Origin: Dallia pectoralis
Lineage: Eukaryota > Chordata > Actinopteri > Esociformes > Umbridae
NCBI GenBank assembly: GCA_029465975.1
Contig: CM055738.1
Span: forward strand, 372,001 to 436,000
Length of the DNA stretch: 64,000 nt
Reading direction: 5' to 3'
The position numbers were made by a program, and so were the translations under genes. Numbering within the stretch: the first letter of the stretch is position 1; each line of letters starts with the position of its first letter. This document shows, piece by piece, positions 40,915 through 53,269 of the stretch. The notes beneath the pieces were generated by a model. It saw only the letters and a list, made by a program, of their open reading frames with translations, searched no databases and was not told the origin of the DNA.

Positions 40915-42498
40915 TAGGGGTGGGCGATATGGGAAAAATATCATATCACGATTTTTTCAGGAAAAATCACGATTCACGATTTTATCACGATTCTTTTTTA
41001 TGTTGCTTTTTAAGACTATTTTGCAAATTACTGAGCTGCAATACAAGCAAATTATATCTCCATTTAAAAAATATAGCGATACAAGGTAACAAAACATAAA
41101 AGGGAAAAAAATGTTAAAGTAGCATATTTTAATCACGTGTATATTTAATGGAAGTGCAATGGTGCAAAGAAGCACCTTCATTCTCATCCGCAGCTTCACC
41201 ATCCATGCACTGTGTAACCTGCCATCCATCTACAGCATCAGATGATCTACTGTGTTATCATCCTGAATTAAATGAATTAGGATGAATTATGAATTATCAA
41301 GTAAAACATTTTACTAAAATAGTATGTAGCCTATTTATTGTCTTATGTAACCATACAATACAAAATTAAAACCATGATTTTAAAATGCACAGGCTATGAT
41401 ATTTAAATTTCTAAAGATCGAATAAATGAAAATCCATCAAACTGTATGTCCTATTTTGATGTAATAAATGCTAAAACATTTTAGATCACAAGCGACGTGC
41501 AATCAAATGATTTGCTCATGATTGGCTGTATATATTGCAACACAGACTGTTGAAATAAAAACATTAGGCTACAGTGTATAATTCGATCATTTACATTTGT
41601 AAAATGTATTATAGTAATTACAGCCCAGTAACTAAGGCACTATAGACAATGAAACACGTATTTTACAACACAGTTTGTATATTGGTCACCGTCGGGTATA
41701 TTCTGCTGTTACCCGGTAGATACATTAATCAATTTCGTTTTATATTTTCGTTCTGTTTATTTAGTAAAACATATATTTCTTTATAAACGTAGGCCTACCT
41801 CTTTTTTCTAGTTCATTCAAATTCTACCAAGCCAATCAATCTATTATCTATGTATATCTCGCAGCTTTTGTCTGCCTGAGCAGGACACGCATACTAACCG
41901 GTTGCACTGCGCACAGTGTTCATTAGTGATGTTATGAGTGCACATGAGACCGCAGCAAATTAATCAGTTACATATATCCAGTTTCATATAGATCGGACCA
42001 AAACGCGTCAAGTTTCATGTAGACCAGACCAAAACGCATCCAGTTTTATATAGACCAGACCAAAACGCATCCAGTTTTATATAGACCAGACCAAAACGGA
42101 TCCAGTTTCATATAGACCAGACCAAAACGGTGTCCAATATAGATCGGACCAAAACGAGATCAGACCAAAACGCGTCCAGTTTCTGAAAACGGGACAAGGT
42201 AAAATGCACGTATTTAGGAAAAGTCATGGAAGAACGAGGCTGTAGCTTTTCAACATTATATATTTATTTTATTACTAACTGCAACGCCCGGGGGCATGGG
42301 CTGTTGGCGCTTCTAGTGTTAACACGCTGACATCTAGCGCACCGCGCATTGCATGTTGATACGTAGCTGAAAAAACGCCATAGATCTGCATCTAATTGAA
42401 CGTGCACTGGAGCGCGATTCTACGATATTTCCGAAAAAGTGAATCGTGGAGACATTTTAATAGTCCACGATTAAATATCGTCATATCGCACACCCCTA
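40915..42498. mobile_element. hAT-like non-autonomous DNA transposon, 1,584 bp, inserted in the TATG array
   Basis: Inverted termini TAGGGGTGGGCGATATG...CATATCGCACACCCCTA, flanked by a perfect 8-bp duplication ATGTATGC (40907-40914 and 42499-42506) taken from the array. Subterminal ATCACGATTCACGATT-type motifs occur at both ends. No intact transposase. It carries its own small array at about 41978-42185. Confidence 0.93.
41978..42185. repeat. 31-bp repeat inside the hAT element, about 6 copies
   Basis: Degenerate units of TATAGACCAGACCAAAACGC preceded by ATCCAGTTT(T/C)A. Confidence 0.9.
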
Positions 42499-42533
42499 AT
42501 GTATGCTATATGTATGTATGTATCTATGTATGC

Positions 42534-42565
<32 letters not shown>

Positions 42566-42735
42566 TGTATGTATGTATGCTATATGTATGTATGTATGTA
42601 TGTATGCTAGATGTATGTATGTATGCTATATCTATGTATGCTGTATGTATGTATGTATGTATGTATGTATGCTATATGTATGTAGGTATGCTATATGTAT
42701 CTATGTATGTATGTATGTATGTATGCTATATGTAT
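42499..42735. repeat. TATG-rich satellite, continuation between two transposons
   Basis: Same repeat as 35319-40914, with a few extra substitutions (TATCTATG, CTAGATG). Confidence 0.95.
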
Positions 42736-44217
42736 TTAGTCAAGTCAAGTCATTTTTATTTATAAAGCACATTTAAAAACAGCAGTTGCTGAACAAAGTG
42801 CTGTACACAGGTAAACAAACATATAACAAAACAATATCGGATAAGACGAAACTATACATTTAGACACAAGTATCCTTAAACTGACTCAAATGCCAGAGAA
42901 TAAGAATAGGTTTTAAGACGACATTTAAATATTTCGGTGGTAGGAGAGGACCTGAGAATCGGTAGCGTATTCCAGAGTCTCGGGGCCACAACTGAAAAAG
43001 CACGATCACCTTTAGATTTCAAGCGGGACGGTGGGAAAGCTAAAAGGGTTTTATTTGATGATCTAAGAGTCCTGGGAGCGTGTTACAAAGCGAGAAGGTC
43101 TGTGATATATAATGGGGCCAGACCACGTAATGCCTTAAAAACCAATAAAAGCACTTTAAAATCAATTCTGTACTTGACAGGTAGCCAATGAAGAGAGGCC
43201 AGTATCGGGGTGATATGATCCCTCTTTTTTGTACCAGTTAATACTCTAGCGGCTGCATTTTGGACAAGTTGCAGACGTGACAATGAAGATTGGCAGATAC
43301 CAGAGTACAGAGAATTACAATAATCTAATCGTGATGATATGGGAGCATGTATAACAATCTCCAAATCTTGACGGGAAAGAAATGGTTTTAATTTGACAAT
43401 GGTCCTCAACTGGTAGAAGCTACCTCTGACCACTGAGTTTATTTGTTTGTCAAATTTAAGTGCAGAATCAAAGATGACACCTAGATTTCTTGCAGAATGG
43501 TGTACATTCAGAGTTAGGGGCCCAAGATTTACAGCTAGTTCCTTAGTGGATTTTGGAGTGCCAAACAATAAGACTTCAGTCTTGCTGTCATTAAGTTGGA
43601 GAGTTTTTTGCCATGCAACCTTTGATGCAGGAAAAAAGTGCCTGGAAGGAGTTGGTGTCACCAGGTTTTAGTGGTACATATAGTTGTGTGTCGTCAGCAT
43701 AACAATGATATGGAATATTGTGCTTACGAAGAATTGAGCCCAGAGGGAGCATATACAGGGAGAATAAAATTGGCCCCAGAATTGACCCTTGAGGTACTCC
43801 ACAATTTATGAAAGCTGTAGATGAGGACACATTTCCCATATTATCAGAAAAGGTTTGATCTTTCAGATAAGAATTAAACCATTTTAAGGGCACAACCCTG
43901 ATACCAACATTCTTCTCGAGACGATCTAAGAGAATGGCATGATCGACAGTGTCAAAAGCAGCACTGAGGTCAAGTAAAAGTAGAATAGCACAGTTTCCAG
44001 CATCACCGAACAGCAACAAATCATTTAGAACTTTAAGAAGCGCTGTTTCAGTTCTATGGTTTGGTCTGAAACCAGACTGAAAATTGTCCAATATATTATT
44101 TTCACTTAGAAATGTGGAAAGCTGGGCGAGAATAATCTTTTACAGAATTTTTGACATAAAAGATAGATTCGAAATGGGCCTAAAGTTGTTACAGTCCGTG
44201 GGGTCAAGGTTGTTTTT
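42736..44217 (-). mobile_element. 5'-truncated L2-like LINE with reverse transcriptase
   Basis: The minus strand encodes most of a reverse transcriptase: NFQSGFRPNHRTETALLKVL, LLLDLSAAFDTVDHAILLDR, CGVPQGSILGPILFSLYMLP, YADDTQLYV, then after a frameshift near 43600 LQLNDSKTEVLLFG, RNLGVIFDSALKFDKQI, SSRLDYCNSLYSGI and ILASLHWLPVKYRIDFKVLL. This is the order of L2/Maui-type elements. The 5' half (endonuclease) is absent. The 3' end has tandem TGACTTGACT-like sequence. Both ends abut the TATG array, so it inserted there; a target duplication cannot be told from the repeat. Confidence 0.92.
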
Positions 44218-44760
44218 TATGCTATATGTATGTATGCTATATGTATGTATGCTATATGTATGTATGTATGCTATATGACTGTATGCTATATGTATGTATG
44301 TATGCTATATGCATGTATGCTATATGTATGTATGCTATATGTATATGTATGTATGCTATATATATATATATGTATGTATGTATGCTATGTGAATGTATGT
44401 ATGCTATGTGAATCTATGTATGTATGCTATATGTTAGCTATGCTATATGTATGTATGATATATGTATGTATGCTATATGTATGTATGTATGTATGCTATA
44501 TGTATGCTATATGTATGTTATATGTGTGTGTGTGTTGTGAATGTATGTATGATATATGTTAGCTATGCTATATGTATGTATGATATATGTTAGCTATGCT
44601 ATATGTATTTATGCTATATGTTAGCTATGCTATATGTATGTATGCTATATGTTAGCTATGCTATATGTTAGCTATGTATTTATGTATGTATGCTATATAT
44701 GTTAGCTATGCTGTATGTATGTATGCTATATGTTAGCGATGCTGTATGTATGCTATATGC
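44218..44760. repeat. TATG-rich satellite, right end
   Basis: Continuation of the TATG/GCTATATG array after the LINE, with a new variant GCTATATGTTAGCTAT becoming common from about 44420 and grading into unique sequence. Confidence 0.93.
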
Positions 44761-44996
44761 TAGCGGATGGTGCTAGCTGTGTTAGCCAGCGGTAGCTATG
44801 TGTAGTTCAGCCAGCTACGTGTCAACGTGAAGTTAGCCGCAAATTAAAACAAACATACCTGGTCGTGCTGTAAATCTATATTACCATTAGCTGTATGTTA
44901 TTAACAGGACAACGTGCTGTTATGTAAGTGATATATATGTTATACTACATGCCTTCCTAATAGAAGATAACTATTAAAACGTGGAAGTTGTTGTAG
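44761..44996. other. Intergenic stretch
   Basis: Single-copy. On the minus strand CACGACCAG|GTATGT at about 44860 resembles a splice donor, but nothing else supports an exon. Confidence 0.4.
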
Positions 44997-45082
44997 CAGT
45001 CCGTTCACCTGGCAGTCCGTTCACCTGGCAGTCCGTTCACCTGGCAGTCCGTTCACCTGGCAGTCCGTTCACCTGGCAGTCC
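44997..45082. repeat. 16-bp repeat, 5 copies
   Basis: Perfect CAGTCCGTTCACCTGG units, the last one diverged. Confidence 0.95.
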
Positions 45083-45189
45083 TTCATCTAGCTAGTTAGG
45101 CATCTCCTGAAAACTACCTCCCCATTGCTGCCATTGGCAAACATTTATGGCAGCTTTCCTCAAATGTTCTGTTGAGTCGTCAGAGTACA

Positions 45190-45740
45190 GAGTGTCAATG
45201 TGCCAGTGTATGAGTCAAATGAGATGGAGTACAATGTGCCAGTGTATGAGTCAAATGACATGGAGTACAATGTGCCAGTGTATGAGTCAAATGAGATGGA
45301 GTACAATGTGCCAGTGTATGAGTCAAATGACATGGAGTACAATGTGCCAGTGTATGAGTCAAATGAGATGGAGTACAATGTGCCAGTGTATGAGTCAAAT
45401 GACATGGAGTACAATGTGCCAGTGTATGAGTCAAATGACATGGAGTACAATGTGCCAGTGTATGAGTCAAATGACATGGAGTACAATGTGCCAGTGTATG
45501 AGTCAAATGACATGGAGTACAATGTGCCAGTGTATGAGTCAAATGAGATGGAGTACAATGTGCCAGTGTATGAGTCAAATGACATGGAGTACAATGTGCC
45601 AGTGTATGAGTCAAATGACATGGAGTACAATGTGCCAGTGTATGAGTCAAATGACATGGAGTACAATGTGCCAGTGTATGAGTCAAATGACATGGAGTAC
45701 AATGTGCCAGTGTATGAGTCAAATGACATGGAGTACAAAC
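45190..45740. repeat. 36-bp minisatellite, 15 copies
   Basis: Units contain ACAATGTGCCAGTGTATGAG and TCAAATGACATGGAGT, with GAGATGG/GACATGG subtypes. The period is 12 codons and stops are absent in several frames on both strands, so four overlapping open frames appear. None looks like a gene. Confidence 0.97.
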
Positions 45741-45782
45741 AGTAAGCATTGTGGAAATTGAAATTACAATACATAGCTAACA

Positions 45783-45832
45783 GCATTTTACCCTGGACTA
45801 GCATTTTACCCTGGACTAGCATTTTACCCTGT
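45783..45832. repeat. 18-bp repeat, 3 copies
   Basis: GCATTTTACCCTGGACTA in tandem. Confidence 0.93.
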
Positions 45833-46147
45833 GTTCCCTGAGGCTAGTAGTTATTACAGCTACTTAATATGCTTGGTTGGAGATGTTAGTGCTTTGGAAG
45901 AGTCCTTGGGAAGAAGAAACTATCAGGTTTCATAAATGACCAAAGCATCTAATGAGTTGTAGACAAACTATCAAACACATTATAAAAGGTAATACAGATT
46001 AAAGGTAAAACCGCATTTGCAGAATGGACTCAATCATGTTCAGTAGCATATTGCTTTGTTTATCTTTAATCTGCCATTGAATCTGGCTTTCTACTGGTGG
46101 GCAAATGGAGGTGTCATTCTGCCAGATATGTGTTTATTAATGTTCAT
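45833..46147. other. Intergenic, non-repetitive stretch
   Basis: About 315 bp with no recognised feature. Confidence 0.4.
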
Positions 46148-49100
46148 GTGTTGTATTGTGTAGTGAGGTTGTGTTATATTGTATAGTGAGGTTGTGTTAT
46201 ATTGTATAGTGAGGTTGTGTTATATTGTGTAGTGAGGTTGTGTTATATTGTATAGTGAGGTTGTGTTATATTGTGTAGTGAGGTTGTGTTATATTGTATA
46301 GTGAGGTTGTGTTATATATTGTGATGTGAGGTTGTGTTATATATTGTGATGTGAGGTTGTGTTATATATTGTGTAGTGAGGTTGTGTTATATATTGTGTA
46401 GTGAGGTTGTGTTATATATTGTGTAGTGAGGTTGTGTTATATATTGTGTAGTGAGGTTGTGTTATATATTGTGTAGTGAGGTTGTGTTATATATTGTGTA
46501 GTGAGGTTGTGTTATATATTGTGTAGTGAGGTTGTGTTATATATTGTGTAGTGAGGTTGTGTTATATATTGTGTAGTGAGGTTGTGTTATATATTGTGTA
46601 GTGAGGTTGTGTTATATATTGTGTAGTGAGGTTGTGTTATATATTGTGTAGTGAGGTTGTGTTATATATTGTGTAGTGAGGTTGTGTTATATATTGTGTA
46701 GTGAGGTTGTGTTATATATTGTGTAGTGAGGTTGTGTTATATATTGTGTAGTGAGGTTGTGTTATATATTGTGTAGTGAGGTTGTGTTATATATTGTGTA
46801 GTGAGGTTGTGTTATATATTGTGTAGTGAGGTTGTGTTATATATATATTGTGTTATATATTGTGTAGTGAGGTTGTGTTATATATTGTGTAGTGAGGTTG
46901 TGTTATATATTGTGTAGTGAGGTTGTGTTATATATTGTGTAGTGAGGTTGTGTTATATATTGTGTAGTGAGGTTGTGTTATATATTGTGTAGTGAGGTTG
47001 TGTTATATATTGTGTAGTGAGGTTGTGTTATATATTGTGTAGTGAGGTTGTGTTATATATTGTGTAGTGAGGTTGTGTTATATTATATATTGTGTAGTGA
47101 GGTTGTGTTATATATTGTGTAGTGAGGTTTGTGTTATATATTGTGTAGTGAGGTTGTGTTATATATTGTGTAGTGAGGTTGTGTTATATATTGTGTAGTG
47201 AGGTTGTGTTATATATTGTGTAGTGAGGTTGTGTTATATATTGTGTAGTGAGGTTGTGTTATATATTGTGTAGTGAGGTTGTGTTATATATTGTGTAGTG
47301 AGGTTGTGTTATATATTGTGTAGTGAGGTTGTGTTATATATTGGTAGTGAGGTTGTGTTATATATTGTTATATATTGTGTAGTGAGGTTGTGTTATATAT
47401 TGTGTAGTGAGGTTGTGTTATATATTGTGTAGTGAGGTTGTGTTATATATTGTGTAGTGAGGTTGTGTTATATATTGTGTAGTGAGGTTGTGTTATATAT
47501 TGTGTAGTGAGGTTGTGTTATATATTGTGTAGTGAGGTTGTGTTATATATTGTGTAGTGAGGTTGTGTTATATATTGTGTAGTGAGGTTGTGTTATATAT
47601 TGTGTAGTGAGGTTGTGTTATATATTGTGTAGTGAGGTTGTGAGGTTGTGTTATATATTGTGTAGTGAGGTTGTGTTATATATTGTGTAGTGAGGTTGTG
47701 TTATATATTGTGTAGTGAGGTTGTGTTATATATTGTGTAGTGAGGTTGTGTTATATATTGTGTAGTGAGGTTGTGTTATATATTGTGTAGTGAGGTTGTG
47801 TTATATATTGTGTAGTGAGGTTGTGTTATATATTGTGTAGTGAGGTTGTGTTATATATTGTGTAGTGAGGTTGTGTTATATATTGTGTAGTGAGGTTGGT
47901 TGTGTAGTGAGGTTGTGTTATATATTGTGTAGTGAGGTTGTGTTATATATTGTGTAGTGAGGTTGTGTTATATATTGTGTAGTGAGGTTGTGTTATATTG
48001 TATAGTGAGGTTGTTATAGCTTGTGTTATATTGTGTTTTATTGTGTTATATTGTAGTGAGGTTGTGTTATATATTGTGTAGTGAGGTTGTGTTATATATT
48101 GTGTAGTGAGGTTGTGTTATATATTGTGTAGTGAGGTTGTGTTATATTGTTTGGTGAGGTTGTGTTATATTGTGTTATATTGTGTAGTGAGGTTGTGTTA
48201 TATTGTATAGTGAGGTTGTGTTATATTGTATAGTGAGCTTGTGTTATATTGTGTTTTATTGTGTTATATTGTATAGTGAGGTTGTGTTATATTGTGTAGT
48301 GAGGTTGTGTTATATTGTGTAGTGAGGTTGTGTTATATTGTGTAGTGAGGTTGTGTTATATTGTGTTATATTGTGTAGTTAGGATGTGTTATATTGTGTT
48401 ATATTGTGTAGTGAGGATGTGTTATATTGTGTAGTGAGGTTGTGTTATATTGTGTAGTGAGGTTGTGTTATATTGTGTTTTATTGTGTAGTGAGGTTGTG
48501 TTATATTGTGTTATATTGTGTAGTGAGGTTGTGTTATATTGTGTTATATTGTGTAGTGAGGATGTGTTATATTGTGTTATATTGTGTAGTGAGGTTGTGT
48601 TATGTTGTGTTATATTGTGTAGTGAGGTTGTGTTATATTGTGTAGTGAGGTTGTGTTATATTGTGTAGTGAGGTTGTGTTATATTGTGTTTTATTGTGTT
48701 ATATTGTGTTTTATTGTGTTATATTGTGTAGTGAGGTTGTGTTATATTGTGTAGTGAGGTTGTGTTATATTGTATAGTGAGGTTGTGTTATATTGTGTAG
48801 TGAGGTTGTGTTATATTGTATAGTGAGGTTGTGTTATATTGTATAGTGAGGTTGTGTTATATTGTATAGTGAGGTTGTGTTATATTGTATGGTGAGGTTG
48901 TGTTATATTGTGTGGTGAGGTTGTGTTATATTTTGTGGTGAGGTTGTGTTATATTGTGTGGTGAGGTTGTGTTATATTGTGTAGTGAGGTTGTGTTATAT
49001 TGTGTAGTGAGGTTGTGTTATATTGTGTAGTGAGGTTGTGTTATATTGTATAGTGAGGTTGTGTTATATTGTATAGTGAGGTTGTGTTATATTGTGTAGT

Positions 49101-49965
49101 GAGGTTGTGTTATATTGTGTGGTGAGGTTGTGTTATATTGTGTGGTGAGGTTGTGTTATATTGTATAGTGAGGTTGTGTTATATTGTATAGTGAGGTTGT
49201 GTTATATTGTATAGTGAGGTTGTGTTATATTGTGTAGTGAGGTTGTGTTATATTGTATAGTGAGGTTGTGTTATATTGTATAGTGAGGTTGTGTTATATT
49301 GTGTAGTGAGGTTGTGTTATATTGTATAGTGAGGTTGTGTTATATTGTATAGTGAGGTTGTGTTATATTGTGTTTTATTGTGTTATATTGTGTTTTATTG
49401 TGTTATATTGTGTAGTGAGGTTGTGTTATATTGTGTAGTGAGGTTGTGTTATATTGTATAGTGAGGTTGTGTTATATTGTGTAGTGAGGTTGTGTTATAT
49501 TGTATAGTGAGGTTGTGTTATATTGTATAGTGAGGTTGTGTTATATTGTATAGTGAGGTTGTGTTATATTGTATAGTGAGGTTGTGTTATATTGTATAGT
49601 GAGGTTGTGTTATATTGTGTTTTATTGTGTTATATTGTGTTTTATTGTGTTATATTGTGTAGTGAGGTTGTGTTATATTGTGTAGTGAGGTTGTGTTATA
49701 TTGTGTAGTGAGGTTGTGTTATATTGTATAGTGAGGTTGTGTTATATTGTATAGTGAGGTTGTGTTATATTGTGTGGTGAGGTTGTGTTATATTGTATAG
49801 TGAGGTTGTGTTATATTGTGTGGTGAGGTTGTGTTATATTGTATAGTGAGGTTGTGTTATATTGTGTGGTGAGGTTGTGTTATATTGTATAGTGAGGTTG
49901 TGTTATATTGTGTGGTGAGGTTGTGTTATATTGTATAGTGAGGTTGTGTTATATTGTGTTATATT
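46148..49965. repeat. 23/25-bp minisatellite, about 155 copies, 3.8 kb
   Basis: Units of GTGAGGTTGTGTTATATATT plus GTGTA (25 bp) form a homogeneous core at about 46305-47990. The flanks use a 23-bp form (TTATATTGTATA or TTATATTGTGTA), with GTGTTTTATTGTGTTATATT insertions on the right. Intergenic. Confidence 0.97.
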
Positions 49966-50740
49966 GCATCTCTGTCGCCCTGCAGCAGAACTATCTTTAG
50001 CCCGGCTCATGCTGGTTCTGTTCCTCTGCACGACTCACTTTGCCTGCTTCTCCTGCCTGTTTCTCCTGGCTAAAGAGGACTTTCCCTGCCTGGTGTAGTA
50101 TAAGCAGCTAGGGGTGTGGAGGTGGTAGAGACTGACTTGCTCATCCCAGTGACTGATACTGTTAGCAAATAGGCCTGCATGTGTCTCCATTTCCACAGTT
50201 GATATGCACATATCACGTAGAATATAGAGTTACTATTAAATGGTATTCTGGATGTACTATCTATAAGTGACTCATACCTTCTATTCAATTAGTCGCATTG
50301 AGCTGTTCTGCTCTGATATGTTTACATGGAGTGAGGCAGAACAGGGCAGGCAAGAAAATGACACTTGACAACAAGAGGTTGGACGTAAACATGGGCTCAG
50401 CTCACCAAAAGTCAATAATGAATGACCCAGTAAATATAGTTGACCTTGACAGATTCCCACACTTGGCGGGCCAGTTAAAACATGTGCACAGAACAGGGTT
50501 TAAGTCAGATGAAAAATATCAGTGGTCAAATGGTGGGAAATATGCCAAACAAAAACATATGTGTAGAGGGTTTAGTATCTGTTCTCATACTGTACATTGT
50601 CTAATACTTTGTCTTCTCTATTGTAGCGTATTAAACAGGAAGCTATGTCGGCTCTGAAGCTAGAAATCTACAATCAGCAGGTTGTTTTTCCAGGAAGTGG
50701 GCCAACAAATAGAACAGTGGTTTATTGTTAGTCAGGCCTC
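49966..50740. other. Intergenic, non-repetitive stretch
   Basis: Single-copy sequence with a plus-strand open frame at 50298-50657 (119 codons) and a minus-strand one at 50070-50288. Neither is recognised. They may be decayed transposon or unidentified exon sequence, but no splice or family evidence was found. Confidence 0.4.
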
Positions 50741-51001
50741 ATTGGCGACCACCAGGTTCAGTTGGCGACCACCAGGTTCAGTTGGCGACCACCAGGTTCA
50801 GTTGGCGACCACCAGGTTCAGTTGGCGACCACCAGGTTCAGTTGGCGACCACCAGGTTCAGTTGGCGACCACCAGGTTCAGTTGGCGACCACCAGGTTCA
50901 GTTGGCGACCACCTGGTTCAGTTGGCGACCACCAGGTTCAGTTGGCGACCACCAGGTTCAGTTGGCGACCACCTGGTTCAGTTGGCGACCACCTGGTTCA
51001 G
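50741..51001. repeat. 20-bp minisatellite, 13 copies
   Basis: ATTGGCGACCACCAGGTTCA-type units, nearly perfect, with ACCTGG variants towards the right. Confidence 0.98.
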
Positions 51002-51045
51002 TCAAAAACAAAACCATGTTTAGTTGTCAGTTATGGGGCTCAGCC

Positions 51046-51108
51046 ACCGGGACGTGTAGGCGGGGCCGTCTGGGACGTGTAGGCGGGGCCGCCTGGGACG
51101 TGTAGGCG
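51046..51108. repeat. 23-bp GC-rich repeat, about 3 copies
   Basis: GGGACGTGTAGGCGGGGCCG followed by TCT or CCT, three times. Confidence 0.9.
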
Positions 51109-51109
51109 A

Positions 51110-51650
51110 TATCAATGTCGATGCCAAAAAGCGTCTAGCGCTTCATCGCGTGTGTCTGTCACGTGTTGAGGAATTCTGTGACCAGACAGTGCTTGAGTGG
51201 ATATCTACTCCCCCCTGCAAGGATAGTGAAGGAGTTAAACACTGAAGTGCAGTAAATATGTGCAATAATATGTCTATTAATCAAACGTACCTAGAAGCCA
51301 GCCATCACACACAGCACCAGCCTCCAGTCTGCATCCAACACAGCTGTGTGTTAAAATGAGTCATGGGTTGACCCAAGTCACCGAGCCACTAGATTAGTGA
51401 GCAACATGTCTGCATCACACATTATTTGGACATTGATCCAATTAAAATGTTTTCCATTAATGAACGCATTTTGATTCTCACTCTGTGCCCTCATAGCGAC
51501 ATGAGGGCAGTCAATAGCACCGATTACATTTGGGAAACAGGACATTGCTGTAAGATTTTTGTTTCTCTGTTCACCCGCTGTGTATGAAAACTTTATGTAA
51601 TTATGAGACAAACCTATTATACCCACTAACACATCTGACATAACCATGCT
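51110..51650 (-). pseudogene. PIF/Harbinger (HARBI1-like) transposase remnant
   Basis: The minus strand encodes FPNVIGAIDCPHVAMRA, SENQNAFINGKHFNWINVQI and MCDADMLLTNLVARW in one frame (51378-51647). Further down, GGSRYPLKHCLVTEFLN (about 51170-51220) corresponds to the family's GDSGYPL-PWLMTP-L segment. GAID carries the first catalytic aspartate. The frame is broken by stops, and the flanking domain and terminal repeats were not found. Confidence 0.85.
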
Positions 51651-51889
51651 AACGGTTGGCTGAGATCCCTGTCCTGTCAGGCAATTCCTTCTGGGAAGTG
51701 CCAGTCACCAGATATCATAGTGTTGTAAGGACTTGTAGTGGGACTGGCACAGAGTGGTTTCTCCTGGTGCTCCTCAGTAACGCTGGACCCAAAAGAGAGC
51801 AGTCGTCTAACAGGGAGGCCCAAGGAAGTGGAAAGACTAGCCTATCGATCTAGCTGCTCGCCAGACGGAATTTCGTCGTGTGCCGGTGT
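51651..51889. other. Intergenic, non-repetitive stretch
   Basis: About 240 bp. It may include the end of the Harbinger element. Nothing else recognised. Confidence 0.35.
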
Positions 51890-52916
51890 GCCCCTAACCC
51901 TGTGCCAGTGTGCCCCTAACCCTGTGCCAGTGTGCTCCTAACCCTGTGCCAGTGTTCTGCTAACCCTGTGCCCCTAACCGTGTGCCCCTAAACCTGTGCC
52001 GGTGTGCCCCTAACCTTGTGCCAGTGTGCCCCTAACCCTGTGCCGGTGTGACCCTAACCTTGTGCCAGTGTGCCCCTAACCCTGTGCCAGTGTGCCGCTG
52101 ACCCTGTGCCCCTAACCCTGTGCCGGTGTGCCCCTAACCCTGTACCCCTAACCATGTTCCGCTGTGCCCCTAACCATGTGCCGCTGTGCCCCTAACCCTG
52201 TGCCGCTGTGCCCCTAACCCTGTGCCCCTAACCCTGTGCCGGTGTGCCCCTAACCCTGTGCCCCTAACCCTGTGCCAGTGTGCCGCTAACCCTGTGCCCC
52301 TAACCCTGTGCCGATGTGCCCCTAACCATGTGCCCCCAACCCTGTGCCCCTAACCCTGTGCCAGTGTGCCCCTAACCCTGTGCCCCTAACCCTGTGCCAG
52401 AGTGCCCCTAACCCTGTGCCCCTAACCGTGTGCGCATAACCCTGTGCCAGTGTGCCCATAACCCTGTGCCGGTGTGCCCCTAACCCTGTGCCCCTAACCC
52501 TGTGCCGGAGTGCCCCTAACCCTGTGCCAGTATGCCCCTAACCCTGTGCCCCTAACCCTGTGCCGGTGTGCCCCTAACCCTGTGCCCCTAACCCTGTGCC
52601 GGTGTGCCCCTAACCCTGTGCCAGTATGCCCCTAACCCTGTGCCCCTAACCCTATGCCGGTGTGTCCCTAACCCTGTGCCCGTGTGCCCCTAACCCTGTG
52701 CCCCTTACCCTGTGCCAGTGTACCCCTAACCCTGTGCCAGTGTGCCCCTAACCCTAACCATGTGCCCCCTAACCTGTGCCGGTGCCCCTAACCCTGTGCC
52801 CAGTGTTGCCCCTAACTTTGTGCCCCTAACCCTGTGCCGGTGTGCCCCTAACCCTGTGCCTCTAACCCTGTGCCGGTGTGCCCCTAACTTTGTGCCCCTA
52901 ACCCTGTGCCACTCCT
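51890..52916. repeat. Compound 12/22-bp minisatellite, about 1.0 kb
   Basis: Alternating CCCCTAACCCTGTG and CCGGTGTG or CCAGTGTG blocks make units of about 12, 22 or 34 bp. The CTAACCC string resembles telomeric repeat but is separated by TGTGCC, so this is not an interstitial telomere. Confidence 0.93.
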
Positions 52917-53269
52917 GTGTCTACAAAAGGAATTGTAAAGATTTTATGTCCATCTAATTTTGACTGAAAATGTAGCCTCATTAGTTCAGGGTGTAAATTT
53001 TTGACTGCATGAATCAACACCCTCTAATTGCCTTTTAAAGCAATACTTTTCACTACACAGTCAGCATCCTATTTGTGCTTCACCAGATGAAACCAGATGT
53101 TCTTTTTTGGAAAGGGAAATGGAAAGGGCTTGTGAGCAAATGAAGTTGTAACTTTGCCAGATACACATTCTGCCCCCATCCAGTTAGATTAGAACAAGGT
53201 GACCACCAGTTGACCATTTAACCCCAATCCATGTGTTTGGGTCAGTATTTAATAATTGCCTTAACCATA
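52917..53269. other. Intergenic, non-repetitive stretch
   Basis: About 350 bp, AT-rich. No feature recognised. Confidence 0.4.

Noticed and set aside
35269..41099. Open frames of over 1,800 codons (Met-Tyr-Val-Cys-rich) through the TATG array
   Set aside because: All plus-strand frames are open because the repeat has no stops. Composition is that of the satellite, there is no family similarity, and a transposon interrupts it.
43083..44091. Minus-strand open frames as host genes
   Set aside because: They are adjoining pieces of a 5'-truncated L2-like LINE reverse transcriptase with a frameshift.
44850..44880. Splice-donor-like CACGACCAG|GTATGT on the minus strand as an upstream dip2a exon
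   Set aside because: No supporting exon sequence, conservation or acceptor pairing could be recognised.
45147..45822. Four overlapping repetitive open frames (12-residue repeats) that could suggest a repeat protein
   Set aside because: Open in several frames on both strands at once, with no start context, signal or splice evidence. Explained by the 36-bp minisatellite.
50298..50657. 119-codon plus-strand open frame
   Set aside because: No recognised family and no splice evidence. It could be chance or decayed transposon sequence, so it is mentioned only within the surrounding region.
51890..52916. CTAACCC repeats as interstitial telomere sequence
   Set aside because: TAACCC never occurs in uninterrupted tandem; it is part of a longer TGTGCC-containing unit.
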